Of a stretch of DNA of 64,000 nucleotides, positions 54,132 to 62,749 are shown one piece after another. Where the stretch lies: assembly GCA_039889245.1 (NCBI GenBank), contig JAZGVH010000002.1, forward strand, positions 1,736,001 to 1,800,000, in the 5' to 3' direction. The notes beneath the pieces were generated by a model. The model had not been told where the DNA came from and made no database searches. It was given only the letters and a program-made list of their open reading frames with translations. The stretch comes from Dermatophilaceae bacterium Soc4.6. Its GTDB lineage: Bacteria; Actinomycetota; Actinomycetes; Actinomycetales; Dermatophilaceae. The position numbers and the translations under genes are program-made. Position 1 is the stretch's first letter; the number at the start of each line of letters is the position of its first letter.

Positions 54132-54259
54132 GCACGCGCTGAACTTATCGTCGCGGGCTGCCGTGCAGTCGTTCGTCCACAGCGCCTGCCGGATCGAAAG
54201 TTGTCCACAGCCCTGGGTTCGGGGGGAGCCAGTCAAAGCAGGGCTGAGGCAGTGCATCA

Positions 54260-54308
54260 ACACCAGCGGCCCGCCCTCACCGACCCCGCTGAATTGCCGA
54301 GGGCTAGA
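54260..54308. repeat. 49-bp imperfect direct repeat, copy B
   Basis: Matches 1307-1354 in 44 of 49 aligned positions, same orientation. It lies about 100 bp past the 3' end of the leftward conjugation operon, in a gap with no intact gene. Confidence 0.7.
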
Positions 54309-54414
54309 CCGGAGACGGCGTGTCGTCATCTCGGCCCCTGAACCCACCCACGGATGCGCCACAAGAGCCGTCTTTGAGCGCTGGCGGAGCATGAGCGGGC
54401 AAATTCCAGCAGCG

Positions 54415-55080
54415 TCAGTCGTGCACTTCGCCGGTCTCGACGTCCACGCATGTCCCGTCGACCAGCTGCAGACGTGGCCCGCTCGGCGGCGGCGGAGGCG
54501 GCTCGAGGGTCCTCTCGAGCGTGGCGACGTCGCGGCGGAAGACTCGGGCCCGGTCGGTGGTGGCGTCGTGAGCGAGGTGGCGGGTGTGGCGCCCCTGGGC
54601 GGGCCACGGCTGGTGGTCCTTGTCGTCGCAGTGCGCCTTGATGCGGTGCCGCATCCGCTCGGTGAACGCGGGCAGGGCGTACCGGTGCCACTCCTCGAGG
54701 GCGTCGCCGGTCAGGGCGTGCCCGGCCCGGCGGCGCAGGTCGGCCAGGACGGCGATCTCGTGGACTAGGTGGGGGTGGTGGGGCCAGCAGGCCGGGATCA
54801 TCCCGGCGACGTCCCAGACGTACTCGTGGTTGACCCAGACCACGACCCGGTCCAGCCAGTCCCACAGGTGGGCCAGCAGCTGCGGGTCGACACAGGTCGG
54901 GGGGTCCCAGGGGCGGGCCAGCAGCCGCGGGCTGCCCAGGGCCTTCTTCGCCTCGTCACTGCCGTGCAGGGCGATGTCGAGCTCACGGTAGGCGTGCTCG
55001 ACCCGGCGGCCCGGCGCGGGGAACCCCTGCGCCGCGACTGCGGCGTTGGGCGTCGGCGTGGTCTGGGGGCGCTCGCTCAC
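54415..55080 (-). CDS. DUF4913-family protein
   Basis: 221 aa: LLAHLWDWLDRVVVWVNHEY, VWDVAGMIPACWPHHPHLVH and EIAVLADLRRRAGHALTGDA match the DUF4913 pattern (W-x-LN-Y...IP-CW-HP...EL-L), common in actinobacterial conjugative elements. The C-terminal part is proline-rich and ends GTCVDVETGEVHD. It overlaps the coupling protein gene by 4 bp (ATGA), last in the leftward transfer operon. Function unknown, probably a transfer accessory protein. Confidence 0.8.
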   Translation of the reverse strand: MSERPQTTPTPNAAVAAQGFPAPGRRVEHAYRELDIALHGSDEAKKALGSPRLLARPWDPPTCVDPQLLAHLWDWLDRVVVWVNHEYVWDVAGMIPACWPHHPHLVHEIAVLADLRRRAGHALTGDALEEWHRYALPAFTERMRHRIKAHCDDKDHQPWPAQGRHTRHLAHDATTDRARVFRRDVATLERTLEPPPPPPSGPRLQLVDGTCVDVETGEVHD

Positions 55081-56654
55081 CAGACCACGTCCTCGTCGTC
55101 ACGGCCCTCGCGCTCGGCGTCAGGGTCTCGGTCTCGGTCTCGGTCTTGAGTGTCGTCGTCGTGGTCGGGGAGCAGGTCGTGGGCGAGTCCGCGGCGGCGG
55201 GCCTCGACCAACGCGGCGATGGCCCGGGCCTCGGGGGCGATGACGCGGCGGTGGTCGAGCGTCACCGACGCCCGCAGCCGGGACTGGTCCGCGAGCAGGA
55301 GCCGCCCAGGCGCGCCCTCGATGCAGCGGTGCAGGCCGGCGATGACCGGGGCGCCGTTCTCCGACAGCACCAGCGCCTGCCCCTGCTTCAGGAGCCGGAC
55401 CTCGGCGGCGGTGAGGATGGCGATGTCGTCGCCGGAGACCTGCCGCCCACCGCTCTGCCCGAGGTGACCGCTCTGCCAGGTGGTCCGCGAGACCCGGACC
55501 TGACCGAGCAGGTCGGAGATCTCCTGGTTGAACGCGACGTGCGTGGACCCGCCGAACACGATGAGGTTGTTGGTCAGCCCGAGCAGGGTGCGCGCCTCCT
55601 GCTCCCCGAAGACCGCCGCGAGCTGCGGCCAGGCCTGCGCCGCCCACAGGAACGAGATCCCCATTGCCCGCTCGTTCGCCATCCGCGTGCGCAGCGTCGG
55701 CAGCGGGGCGGTCGAGGGCAGCTCGTCGAGGATCGCGTGGAACGGCGGGCACAGCCGCCCCCAGGGCGAGGTGGTCGCACCGGCCAGGGCGGTGTCCAGG
55801 ACGTGCTCGGCGAACGCCGTCATCAGCGGCGACGCGGACGCGTACGGGTCCTCCCGTCCCAGCAGGTAGATCGTGCCCCCCGCCGCGATGACCTGGGCGA
55901 CGTCGGTGGCGGGCCGTCCCGGTCCGGGGACACAGCGGCGGCGGATGTCCTCCTGGAAGAACAGGGACATGGCCTGCTGCACCGTGGTGACCGTGTTCCC
56001 GGCGGTGCGGTCGTCCCCCTGCAGCGCCCCCGCCAGCAGCCCGTCCCAGAACGGCGCCGCATGCGGGTGCTCCCGCAGGATCTCGGTCGGGGCCGAGGCC
56101 GCCAACGGCCTAGCCACCCACCCCAGGACGTCGTGCAGGCTGCGGCCGGTCAGCGCAGCAGCGTGGAAGTAGCCCTGCAGCACCTTCGCCGCCTCCGCCG
56201 CGTAGAAGCGGGCCGCGTCGTCGCCGTGGCCGCCGGCGACCGCGCCCGTGACCGTGCCAGCCGTGAAGGCCTTCGCCCGCCGTTCGGCCACCAGCGGGTC
56301 GACACACCCCGCGACCGGGTCCCACACCACCTCCGGCAGACCCGGCACCAGCCCGAACGGGTCGAGCACCACACACGGGCGGCCCTGCCCGGAGCGGGCA
56401 GTGAATGTCAGCAGCAGGTCGTCGACCTTGGTCAGCGTCGTCAGCGCCGCGCCCGGCGCGTCGATCAGCGCCGGCGCCAGCAGGTCGAGGGTCTTGCCCG
56501 ACCCCTGCGGCCCGATCACCCCCGCCGTGCGGTCCCACGGCACCCACAGCTGCCCCCCGCGCGGCTCCCTCGCTCGCCCGAGCCTCCACCCGACCTCAGC
56601 CGGCCGCACCCGACCCCGCCTCAGCCCTGGTCCAAGTCCCAGTCCCGGGCTCAC
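55077..56654 (-). CDS. Type IV coupling protein, ATPase half
   Basis: 525 aa VirD4/TraG-like motor. Walker A is GVIGPQGSGKTLDLL (residues 46-60) and Walker B FHAILDELPS near 310, with the family's LWAAQAWPQL sensor region after it. The C-terminus is acidic and repetitive (DDTQDRDRDRDPDAEREGRD), partly from a 6-bp repeat. No membrane segments; those are on the upstream frame (56651-57322), which overlaps by 4 bp (ATGA). In related systems both parts are one chain. It would link the relaxase-DNA complex to the channel. Confidence 0.9.
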   Translation of the reverse strand: MSPGLGLGPGLRRGRVRPAEVGWRLGRAREPRGGQLWVPWDRTAGVIGPQGSGKTLDLLAPALIDAPGAALTTLTKVDDLLLTFTARSGQGRPCVVLDPFGLVPGLPEVVWDPVAGCVDPLVAERRAKAFTAGTVTGAVAGGHGDDAARFYAAEAAKVLQGYFHAAALTGRSLHDVLGWVARPLAASAPTEILREHPHAAPFWDGLLAGALQGDDRTAGNTVTTVQQAMSLFFQEDIRRRCVPGPGRPATDVAQVIAAGGTIYLLGREDPYASASPLMTAFAEHVLDTALAGATTSPWGRLCPPFHAILDELPSTAPLPTLRTRMANERAMGISFLWAAQAWPQLAAVFGEQEARTLLGLTNNLIVFGGSTHVAFNQEISDLLGQVRVSRTTWQSGHLGQSGGRQVSGDDIAILTAAEVRLLKQGQALVLSENGAPVIAGLHRCIEGAPGRLLLADQSRLRASVTLDHRRVIAPEARAIAALVEARRRGLAHDLLPDHDDDTQDRDRDRDPDAEREGRDDEDVVW

Positions 56655-57322
56655 TGGACCCGTGCCTTCCCCGGACGCGGGCCGCCATCGCGGTGACCGC
56701 GGATGCGGTGGTCGCCGACGTCGTCACCGAGACGGTCGCCAGGGTGGTTGCCCGGGTGGTCGCCCGGGTGGTTGCCGACGGGGTGGTCCGCACGGGACTG
56801 GTGGCCGCGGTCGCGCCTGCGGGCCGGGCCAGGGCGGGCACCGTACAGGTCGGGCCGGATCACCGGCGCGTGCTGCCGCAGTCGCGTCCGGCCCAGGAGC
56901 GCCTCCGCTTGCGCCCGGGTGGCCATGCCCTGCATCCGGGTCGGCCCCCACCGGTCCCACCCGTGCTTGACCGCGGCCACGCAGCCGGTGAGCAGGACCA
57001 GCTCGACCACCCCGATCCCCGCCCACAGCAGCCCCGGCCCCGCCGTCCCAGCCCGCCCCGCCGTCCCAGCCGTCCTGGCCGGCCCCGGCACGCCAGCCGG
57101 CCCGGTAAGCCCGGCGCCTGCGTCCCCGGAGACGACCCCGGCGACGCTGGTGAACAGGTGTAGCCGGTCGACGAACACCCAGCCGGTCCCGGCGGCCGCG
57201 TTGGCCAGCGACCGGCCCACCTGCACACCAAGGACCAACAGGACGAGCACGAATACGATCACGGCCAGCGGAACCTCCCAGGTGAACGGATACGGGCTGG
57301 CACGCCGCGAACGCTGCATCAC
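56651..57322 (-). CDS. Type IV coupling protein, membrane half (split gene)
   Basis: 223 aa. Two membrane segments: VPLAVIVFVLVLLVLGVQVG and LLWAGIGVVELVLLTGCVAA with the periplasmic-side loop GWVFVDRLHLFTSVAGVVSG between them. Then DRWGPTRMQGMATRAQAEAL and LLGRTRLRQHAPVIRPDLYG, the segment that precedes the Walker A domain in actinobacterial TraD-type coupling proteins. The frame ends after a His/Pro/Gly/Asp repeat (NHPGDHPGNHPGD) at TGA overlapping the next ATG. Either a real two-chain coupling protein or a slip in the repeat. Confidence 0.8.
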   Translation of the reverse strand: MMQRSRRASPYPFTWEVPLAVIVFVLVLLVLGVQVGRSLANAAAGTGWVFVDRLHLFTSVAGVVSGDAGAGLTGPAGVPGPARTAGTAGRAGTAGPGLLWAGIGVVELVLLTGCVAAVKHGWDRWGPTRMQGMATRAQAEALLGRTRLRQHAPVIRPDLYGARPGPARRRDRGHQSRADHPVGNHPGDHPGNHPGDRLGDDVGDHRIRGHRDGGPRPGKARVQ

Positions 57323-57466
57323 TGCTCCCTGTGCATTGCCCGGTCGATCACTCGGCGGGTGGTGGGTGGGTGGTGGTCGACAAAGCCCCCACCCACGAAA
57401 GCGGCGTCACCGGCCCTGGGGCTCACCCTTCCTGGGGTGATGACAGGTGAGCACGAGTACGCACCC

Positions 57467-57808
57467 TTAAGCACGGCTGAGCACCAGCCGGCTATGGCTC
57501 GCCCTCCGGCCGGCCTTCAGCAGGCCGGGCCTCGGGTCACCGACCCCGCGGGTGATCCCGTCGGGCCGGTCTCGTCCGGCTCCGTGAACGGGCCCTCGAC
57601 GGGGTTCTTGACGGGGCTCTTGACGGGGCTCTTGATTCGGCACCAAGGGCGGGTGCCGCTCCTGCTCGCGGCGCCCCAGGGTGGGGAGCTGGCGACTGGG
57701 GTCAGCTGCCTCGAGGTCGTGCGCCGCGCTGTGGGTGCGGCTCTCCTGGGGGTAGCGGCTGAGGATGTCGGGCGGGAACTGGGGGATGGTCAGGGCGTCC
57801 GGTCGGAC
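57467..57808 (-). CDS. Start-less 113-codon frame after the wall hydrolase
   Basis: In frame with, and directly behind, the TAG of the wall-hydrolase gene: VRPDALTIPQFPPDILSRYP, QESRTHSAAHDLEAADPSRQ, then a repeat-encoded QEPRQEPRQEPRR and a basic tail to TAA at 57467. Codon use is strongly GC-rich at third positions, so it is coding. No ATG, GTG or TTG is found before codon 57; the first codon is GTC, one base from GTG. It is either read through the amber codon, starts at a rare codon (CTG at codon 6), or lost its start. Confidence 0.5.
   Translation of the reverse strand, partial: VRPDALTIPQFPPDILSRYPQESRTHSAAHDLEAADPSRQLPTLGRREQERHPPLVPNQEPRQEPRQEPRRGPVHGAGRDRPDGITRGVGDPRPGLLKAGRRASHSRLVLSRA
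57601..57636. repeat. 12-bp coding tandem repeat, 3 copies
   Basis: GGGGCTCTTGAC-type units encode the QEPR repeats of the start-less frame on the minus strand. Confidence 0.75.
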
Positions 57809-59101
57809 CTAGCTCCCGGGGCGGCAGGTGTTCGGGTTGGTGGGGATGAGGCCGCCGCCGTAGGCGGCCGCGTAGGCGAGGACGTCGTTGACGTACCAGT
57901 CGGCGTGGTTGTAGGTGAAGATCGCGTGGCGTACCCCGGCTGGGCCGGTGGTGGCGCCGGCGGCGGTGAGGTAGTGGGCGGCGCTCATCGCGGAGTCGGC
58001 GTCGTTGCCGATGTCGGCGCGTCCGTCGCCGTTGCCGTCGACCCCGTAGACCGCCCAGGTGGCGGGCATGAACTGCATGAGCCCTTGCGCGCCGGCGGGG
58101 CTGGTCGCCCGGGTCCGGTCGTGGCCGGTCTCCTCCATCCCGATCCCGGCGAGCAGGGTCCATGGCAGGTGGTAGCGGGCGGCTGCGGCGAGGTAGTCGG
58201 CCTTGATGCCGGCCGGGATCGGCAGGGCCGGGCTGGTCAGCGATTCAAGCCGGGGGGTGCCGGCCGCCGGCAGGGGGAACCCCGGCCCGCCCGTCCGGCC
58301 GCCGTCCTTCCCGCCGGAGCCGCCCGCTCCGGCCGGCCCATACGAAGACGAGGAAGATCCGGTGCCGGCAGGGTCGGCGGGCCGGGGGGATCCGGTGTCG
58401 GGCCTGCTCGCCGGTGGGCCGGCGGCGCCGTTCAGGGGCGCCCCGTGCTCGAGCATGAACGGGACGGGGTCCAGGGGTGCGCCGTGGATCCTGACCTCGA
58501 AGTGGAGGTGGTCGCCGGTGGAGTGACCGGTCGATCCCTCGACCCCGATCGCCTGGCCGGCACCCACCACGACCCCAGCTGTGGACGCTGAGCCCCTCAT
58601 GGCGCCAGTAGTGGTGGTCGTGGTGATGATGGGGCCGACGAGAAGGTCTGCGGCGATGCTGGACAGGTGGCCGTAGAGGGTCTGGATGCCGCCGCCGTGG
58701 TCGATGGTGACGTAGTGGCCGTACCCGACCGGGTCCCAGCCGGTCGTGGCGGTGCCGGCGGCTGCGGCGAGTACGGGTCCCGGCCCGGGCAGCGAGGCTA
58801 GGTCCTGCCCGGTGTGCAGCCGCGTGACACCGGTCAGGGGGTCGACGCGGCGCCCGAAGGGAGAGGTCAGGACGTAGGCCTGCTGGAACGGCACCCGCCA
58901 CACCCCGGCCCCAGCCGCACCGGTCGCTGAGGTCGAACCGGTGGGGGTGCAGTCCGGTGCCGGTGTCACCGCTGCCGCGGCGGACACCACGAACGCCGCC
59001 GCCAGCAGCGGCACCGGGATGGCCACGGCCAGCATCATGGCAATGACGCTCAGGAGCCTCGTCACCGTCGCAGCCCGGCGTGGAGGGCCTGCCGCTGCCA
59101 T
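57809..59101 (-). CDS. M23 endopeptidase - lytic transglycosylase wall hydrolase
   Basis: 430 aa. An N-terminal membrane segment (LLSVIAMMLAVAIPVPLLAA) anchors or exports it. Residues 65-225 are an M23 peptidase with zinc ligands His96 and Asp100 (LHTGQD) and His198/His200 (GDHLHFEV). A glycine/serine linker follows, then an SLT domain at 300-425 with catalytic Glu near 323 (GIGMEETGHDR) and SPAGAQGLMQFMPATWAVYG. It cuts peptidoglycan so the transfer channel can pass, as VirB1/TrbN-type proteins do. It sits between the VirB4-like and coupling-protein genes. Confidence 0.9.
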   Translation of the reverse strand: MAAAGPPRRAATVTRLLSVIAMMLAVAIPVPLLAAAFVVSAAAAVTPAPDCTPTGSTSATGAAGAGVWRVPFQQAYVLTSPFGRRVDPLTGVTRLHTGQDLASLPGPGPVLAAAAGTATTGWDPVGYGHYVTIDHGGGIQTLYGHLSSIAADLLVGPIITTTTTTGAMRGSASTAGVVVGAGQAIGVEGSTGHSTGDHLHFEVRIHGAPLDPVPFMLEHGAPLNGAAGPPASRPDTGSPRPADPAGTGSSSSSYGPAGAGGSGGKDGGRTGGPGFPLPAAGTPRLESLTSPALPIPAGIKADYLAAAARYHLPWTLLAGIGMEETGHDRTRATSPAGAQGLMQFMPATWAVYGVDGNGDGRADIGNDADSAMSAAHYLTAAGATTGPAGVRHAIFTYNHADWYVNDVLAYAAAYGGGLIPTNPNTCRPGS

Positions 59102-59220
59102 GCGGGGGGTAGGTGACGCCCGTGATGTCGGTGCTGCGGTGGGCGACGCGGCGGGTGTGTCACCAGGTGACTGAGCGGGTGGTCGAGGGGGTGCTCGAGG
59201 GGGTGGTGGAGGGGTGGCAT
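59062..59220 (-). CDS. Possible His/Pro-rich 52-aa peptide
   Basis: From ATG at 59220, 2 bp after the VirB4-like stop: MPPLHHPLEHPLDHPLSHLV, then a basic His/Pro-rich tail. It overlaps the wall-hydrolase start by 40 bp. The repeated 12-bp units (CTCGAGCACCCC-like) may only be spacer. It could help couple translation across the junction. Confidence 0.3.
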   Translation of the reverse strand: MPPLHHPLEHPLDHPLSHLVTHPPRRPPQHRHHGRHLPPAWQRQALHAGLRR

Positions 59221-59222
59221 GT

Positions 59223-60827
59223 TCAGACCGCTCCCTCGAGGGCTTCGTTGGTCCAGGTGAGGTGCTCCTCGCTCGGGTGGAGCCGGGTCTCGACCTTGTA
59301 GGGGCGTTCCCCGACGAGCCACAGCGCGCGGCCGGTGCGTTGCATCGCCCAGCCGGTCATGACCTGCGTGGCCGGCCGGCCCAGGCCGAGCATGGTGTCG
59401 AGCTCGTCGGCGACGCCGGGTTTCTGCCCGTGCAGGATCTTGATGTCGGCCAGGTGCATCAGGTCGCGGGCGATGTTCGCGGCCTGGGAGCCTTGGTCGC
59501 CGACGGTGAGCATGTCCGAGGGCTTGTGCGCGTTGGCCCACTGGATGTCGCCGCCGCGGCCGGCGACCCCGCGGGAGAGGCGCAGGTCCTCGTCGAGGCT
59601 CTTGACGGCCTCGACGCCGAGGCGCATCGCCTTCCACATCTCGTCGCGGACCACGATGCGCAGGTCGCCGGGGGCGGCGATCTCCCGCATCCCACGGCCC
59701 CAGGAGTTCAGGCACACCAGGGCGATCCCGACCGCGTCGTCCCCCAGCGGGGCCAGCCGCGACAGCGACAGCGACTGGATCGGGGCGTCCCAGTCGACGT
59801 CGATGGTGGTGTGGTCGTCGAACAGGCCGGCCAGTGCCCCGGACACCAGCTGGCCCAGGGCGTCGCGCAGTAGCCGGGTCTGGTCGAAGAAGTGCTGCCG
59901 GGAGGCGTACCGGCACTGCTCGACCAGGGTGTCGCTGGGCTGGTCCAGGTGATGCCACAGCCGCGGGATCGTGGTCTCGGCCAGTGTGGAGCTCCCGGCC
60001 GTGTACCCCGTCAGGTCCGCCAGGGCCGCCTTGACCACGACCTCCTCGGACGGACCGAACGGGACCCGCTGCGACCCGATCCGCTGACTGGCGACCAGGG
60101 CCCGCACCAGGGTCAGCCACCGGCTGAACACGACCGTGGCCCGGCTGCGCGCCTCATCCGCGTCCAGGGCCGCCCACCCCAGCCCCAACGGCCCGAGACC
60201 GAGCGGGTTGATCCGGGCCGGCATACCGGGCCCGAGCACGAACGGCTCGACCCCGAAGAAGTGGCACAGCCGCTCGTACTCGTCCTTGGGGTCGCCCAGG
60301 ATCAGGGTCCGGTAGCCGAAGTCGCTCATCCGCAGGCAGAACGCCTTCGTCGTCGCGGACTTGCCCGTGCCGGGCTTGCCCAGGCAGATCACGTTGGCGT
60401 TGGTGACCGGGATGTCGTCGCGCAGGACCCACCCCACCGGGTCGGCGTGGAACGCCGACCCGGCCAGAACGTCGACGCCCATCTGCGCGCCGGTAGGCGG
60501 CAGACCCGGCCCGGCGATGAACGGCCAGAACACCGGGGCCTGGTCCGAGGTCATCCGGTACGCCGTCACCGGCGCGCCCGCCGGGGCCCAGCCCCGCCCC
60601 GGGCGGCGGGCACCACGGGCGCTCACGTGCCGGAACAGCCTGGCCTCCTTCCCGGTCACCGGCGCCGGGCAGGTGGTCGGCAGGTCATGCCCGAAGTCGG
60701 CCAGCAGCTGGGTCATGTCACGCCCCGTGCCACCGACACCACCGACACCACCGACACCACCAATACGGCTGGTGCGGCCGGTGCGTGGCGCACGGCCGGT
60801 GCCTCCCGTGCCGCGCGTGGCGCTCAC
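59223..60827 (-). CDS. VirB4-like conjugation ATPase
   Basis: 534 aa from GTG at 60827, which overlaps the stop of the preceding gene (GTGA). Walker A is CLGKPGTGKSATTKA near 150-165, then FGYRTLILGDPKDEYERLCH, typical of VirB4/TraC-type ATPases in Gram-positive systems. Walker B-like LRIVVRDEMWKAM and a conserved ANAHKPSDMLTVGDQGSQAA follow. The Gly/Thr-rich N-terminus is repeat-encoded (GGVGGVGGVGG); a start at 60716 (MTQLLADFGHDLP) is possible but lacks the coupling. It powers channel assembly or DNA transfer at the membrane. Confidence 0.9.
   Translation of the reverse strand: MSATRGTGGTGRAPRTGRTSRIGGVGGVGGVGGTGRDMTQLLADFGHDLPTTCPAPVTGKEARLFRHVSARGARRPGRGWAPAGAPVTAYRMTSDQAPVFWPFIAGPGLPPTGAQMGVDVLAGSAFHADPVGWVLRDDIPVTNANVICLGKPGTGKSATTKAFCLRMSDFGYRTLILGDPKDEYERLCHFFGVEPFVLGPGMPARINPLGLGPLGLGWAALDADEARSRATVVFSRWLTLVRALVASQRIGSQRVPFGPSEEVVVKAALADLTGYTAGSSTLAETTIPRLWHHLDQPSDTLVEQCRYASRQHFFDQTRLLRDALGQLVSGALAGLFDDHTTIDVDWDAPIQSLSLSRLAPLGDDAVGIALVCLNSWGRGMREIAAPGDLRIVVRDEMWKAMRLGVEAVKSLDEDLRLSRGVAGRGGDIQWANAHKPSDMLTVGDQGSQAANIARDLMHLADIKILHGQKPGVADELDTMLGLGRPATQVMTGWAMQRTGRALWLVGERPYKVETRLHPSEEHLTWTNEALEGAV
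60731..60766. repeat. 9-bp coding tandem repeat, 4 copies
   Basis: CACCGACAC units encode the GGVGGVGGV N-terminus of the VirB4-like protein. Confidence 0.8.
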
Positions 60828-61102
60828 CGGTACCGTCCTGAGCCCACACCAGCTCCGAGCCATCCGCGGCGACCACCATCAACGGTGGTCGGGGTGCGCA
60901 CGAGCGGGTCTGCCAGGTCTGCCAGGCGCGGAGCCGGCGGTCGGCTCCGGTGGCCAGTCGGGGTAGCCGGGGTCATGAGGGCCACGTCAGTCGTGGCGCT
61001 CCCACGGCTTTCCGAGGGGACGACGGCCATGCCAGTCAGCGTGGTCAGGGTGGTCGGGGTGGTCGGGGTTGTCGGGGTGGTTGGGGTGGTTGGGGTGGTC
61101 AT
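60824..61102 (-). CDS. Small linker gene between SCO6880 and VirB4 genes
   Basis: 92 aa: MTTPTTPTTPTTPTTPTTLT then a short core (RLADLADPLVRTPTTVDGGR). Starts by a 4-bp overlap (ATGA) with the SCO6880 stop and ends by a 4-bp overlap (GTGA) with the VirB4-like start. The double coupling argues that it is translated. The Thr/Pro repeat comes from a 9-bp tandem repeat. Function unknown. Confidence 0.6.
   Translation of the reverse strand: MTTPTTPTTPTTPTTPTTLTTLTGMAVVPSESRGSATTDVALMTPATPTGHRSRPPAPRLADLADPLVRTPTTVDGGRRGWLGAGVGSGRYR
61041..61100. repeat. 9-bp coding tandem repeat, six to seven copies
   Basis: GTGGTCGGG-type units encode the TTP repeats at the start of the 92-aa gene. Confidence 0.8.
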
Positions 61103-62628
61103 GCGTCGCCCTCGCGGGTCAGGCTCACACCGAGCGGGACGACGGACGCAGCGAACGCGACGTCCTGGCTGAGGTCGAGGCGCAGGCAGGCGAACCCGGC
61201 ACGACGGATCGAGGCGTCGAGGCGTCGGCCGTGCTCGGCGATGCGGGCGGTCTTGGGGACGGTGACCGTGCACACCGCGTAAGGGCGGGTCAGGGCGCTG
61301 CCGCGGGCCAGCTTGGCCTCGAGAGTGCGTACCTGCGCGGCGTCGTCGCCGGCCTGGGTGGTCTGCCTCATCCGGGCCCGCTGGCGCAGGCCCTCGCCCA
61401 TGTCGGCTGTCCACTGGCTGCTGGCCGACTGCCGGGCCGCCTGGTGCTGGCTCAGGATCGGGTACGCGACGAGGTAGCTGCGCCGCTCCCCCGGGGTCGT
61501 CGGGGTCAGGACCGGAGCGAGGGCGCCGAGGACGGCTCCCCTGACGGGCAGGATGATCGTGGCGCTGATGGAGTTCCAGGCGTCGTGGCTGTAGTGCCGG
61601 GCCACCGGGTCAGCCCCCGAGGGTCCAGCCATCGCCCACGGCACGTCCACGTTGACCTCGCTCCCACCGCTCCCGGGAACTGCGGCGGAGCGGGTGGTGA
61701 GGGCGTCGATGATGCCGGCCCGGTCCCCGGGGGCGAAGCCGGTGCGGCAGGCCAGGGCCAGCTCGGGGCTGGTCAGCCACGTAACGCTGAGGACGCCCAT
61801 GCCGCCCTTGAGCTGGGCCTCGACCTCGCTCATCAGCGCGGACAGCACCTGGGCGCGGCCCTCGACACCGCGGCCGGACTCCTTCGCGGCCCGGCCGATC
61901 CGGCTCTCGGGAACCACGATCGTCACGAACGCCTCGGTGCGGACCGAGGCCTGGGTCAGGGCCCGGTGCAGCTCGTCGTTGATGGTGCGCACCTGGGCCG
62001 GGCCGTCGGGGCGCCGGTGCCGCGCGACCCACTGGTCGCGTTCGGCCCCGTCGTCGGGGACGGCGCGGACCAGGAAGAGGACCTCGTCGATGAGCTCGGT
62101 CCGGCCGGCCTGGTCGAGCAGGTCAGCCAGCCCGCGACCCATCCGGGCACGCTCGTCACCGTCGCGCATCCCGGTACCCGGGTGGACGATGGCGGCGGTG
62201 GCGGCCCAGGTCCGGGCGGCGTGGTTCTGGATGACGGCCGCACGGGCGCCGGACAGCCCGGTGGGTGGGCCCTCGTGGATCTCGATCCCCGCCAGGGCGC
62301 CGGGCAGGTCGACCTCGCTCTGGTCCCTCGCCTGCCCTGACGAGGCCCGGGACGCGAACCGGGTCCACCCGGTCAGGGCGCCGACCGCGAACACGGTGCT
62401 GGCCAGGCCCCACCCCAGCGCGCTGCGGCCGCGGACCGGCACCACGGTCACCACCGTCACCACCGCGCAGATCAGCGCGAACACGCCCGCCGAGGCCCAC
62501 GCCTGCCGCTGGAGCAGCCAGCACGCCGGCAGGCTCGACGCCGCGACGACCGCGGCCTGCCACCCGGTCAGCCCGAAGGGGAACCACCCGATGCGGGCCT
62601 TCGCATAGGCCCTGTAGACGGAGCTCAT
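61099..62628 (-). CDS. SCO6880-family conjugation membrane protein
   Basis: 509 aa starting MSSVYRAYAKARIGWFPFGL, the typical opening of SCO6880 proteins (three-residue longer start at 62631 also possible). Two membrane segments at 22-65 (AAVVAASSLPACWLLQ, SAGVFALICAVVTVVTVVP), then a long soluble part: TGMRDGDERARMGRGLADLL, AFVTIVVPESRIGRAAKESG, HYSHDAWNSISATIILPVRG and SSQWTADMGEGLRQRARMRQ. The family accompanies VirB4-like ATPases in actinobacterial conjugation loci and may be the degenerate N-terminal partner of VirB4. It overlaps the next gene by 4 bp. Confidence 0.88.
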   Translation of the reverse strand: MSSVYRAYAKARIGWFPFGLTGWQAAVVAASSLPACWLLQRQAWASAGVFALICAVVTVVTVVPVRGRSALGWGLASTVFAVGALTGWTRFASRASSGQARDQSEVDLPGALAGIEIHEGPPTGLSGARAAVIQNHAARTWAATAAIVHPGTGMRDGDERARMGRGLADLLDQAGRTELIDEVLFLVRAVPDDGAERDQWVARHRRPDGPAQVRTINDELHRALTQASVRTEAFVTIVVPESRIGRAAKESGRGVEGRAQVLSALMSEVEAQLKGGMGVLSVTWLTSPELALACRTGFAPGDRAGIIDALTTRSAAVPGSGGSEVNVDVPWAMAGPSGADPVARHYSHDAWNSISATIILPVRGAVLGALAPVLTPTTPGERRSYLVAYPILSQHQAARQSASSQWTADMGEGLRQRARMRQTTQAGDDAAQVRTLEAKLARGSALTRPYAVCTVTVPKTARIAEHGRRLDASIRRAGFACLRLDLSQDVAFAASVVPLGVSLTREGDA

Positions 62629-62660
62629 CACAGGTGACCTCTCTCCTCGTGAACGACATA

Positions 62661-62714
62661 GACGGGCTGGACGGGCTGGACGGGCTGGACGGGCTGGACG
62701 GGCTGGACGGGCTG
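62661..62714. repeat. 9-bp tandem repeat, 6 exact copies
   Basis: GACGGGCTG repeated six times in the gap between the VirB6/TrbL-like stop and the SCO6880 start. It is outside any gene, so copy number may alter spacing or coupling. Confidence 0.85.
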
Positions 62715-62749
62715 GACGCAGGACGGGGTCACCCCGCGGTTAGACCGGG

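Noticed and set aside
55146-56696. Rightward frame of about 516 codons opposite the coupling protein
   Set aside because: The minus strand carries Walker motifs and operon overlaps; the plus frame has no motif.
57359-58591. Rightward frame of about 410 codons opposite the wall hydrolase
   Set aside because: Antisense to M23 and SLT catalytic motifs; Gly/Val/Arg-rich shadow.
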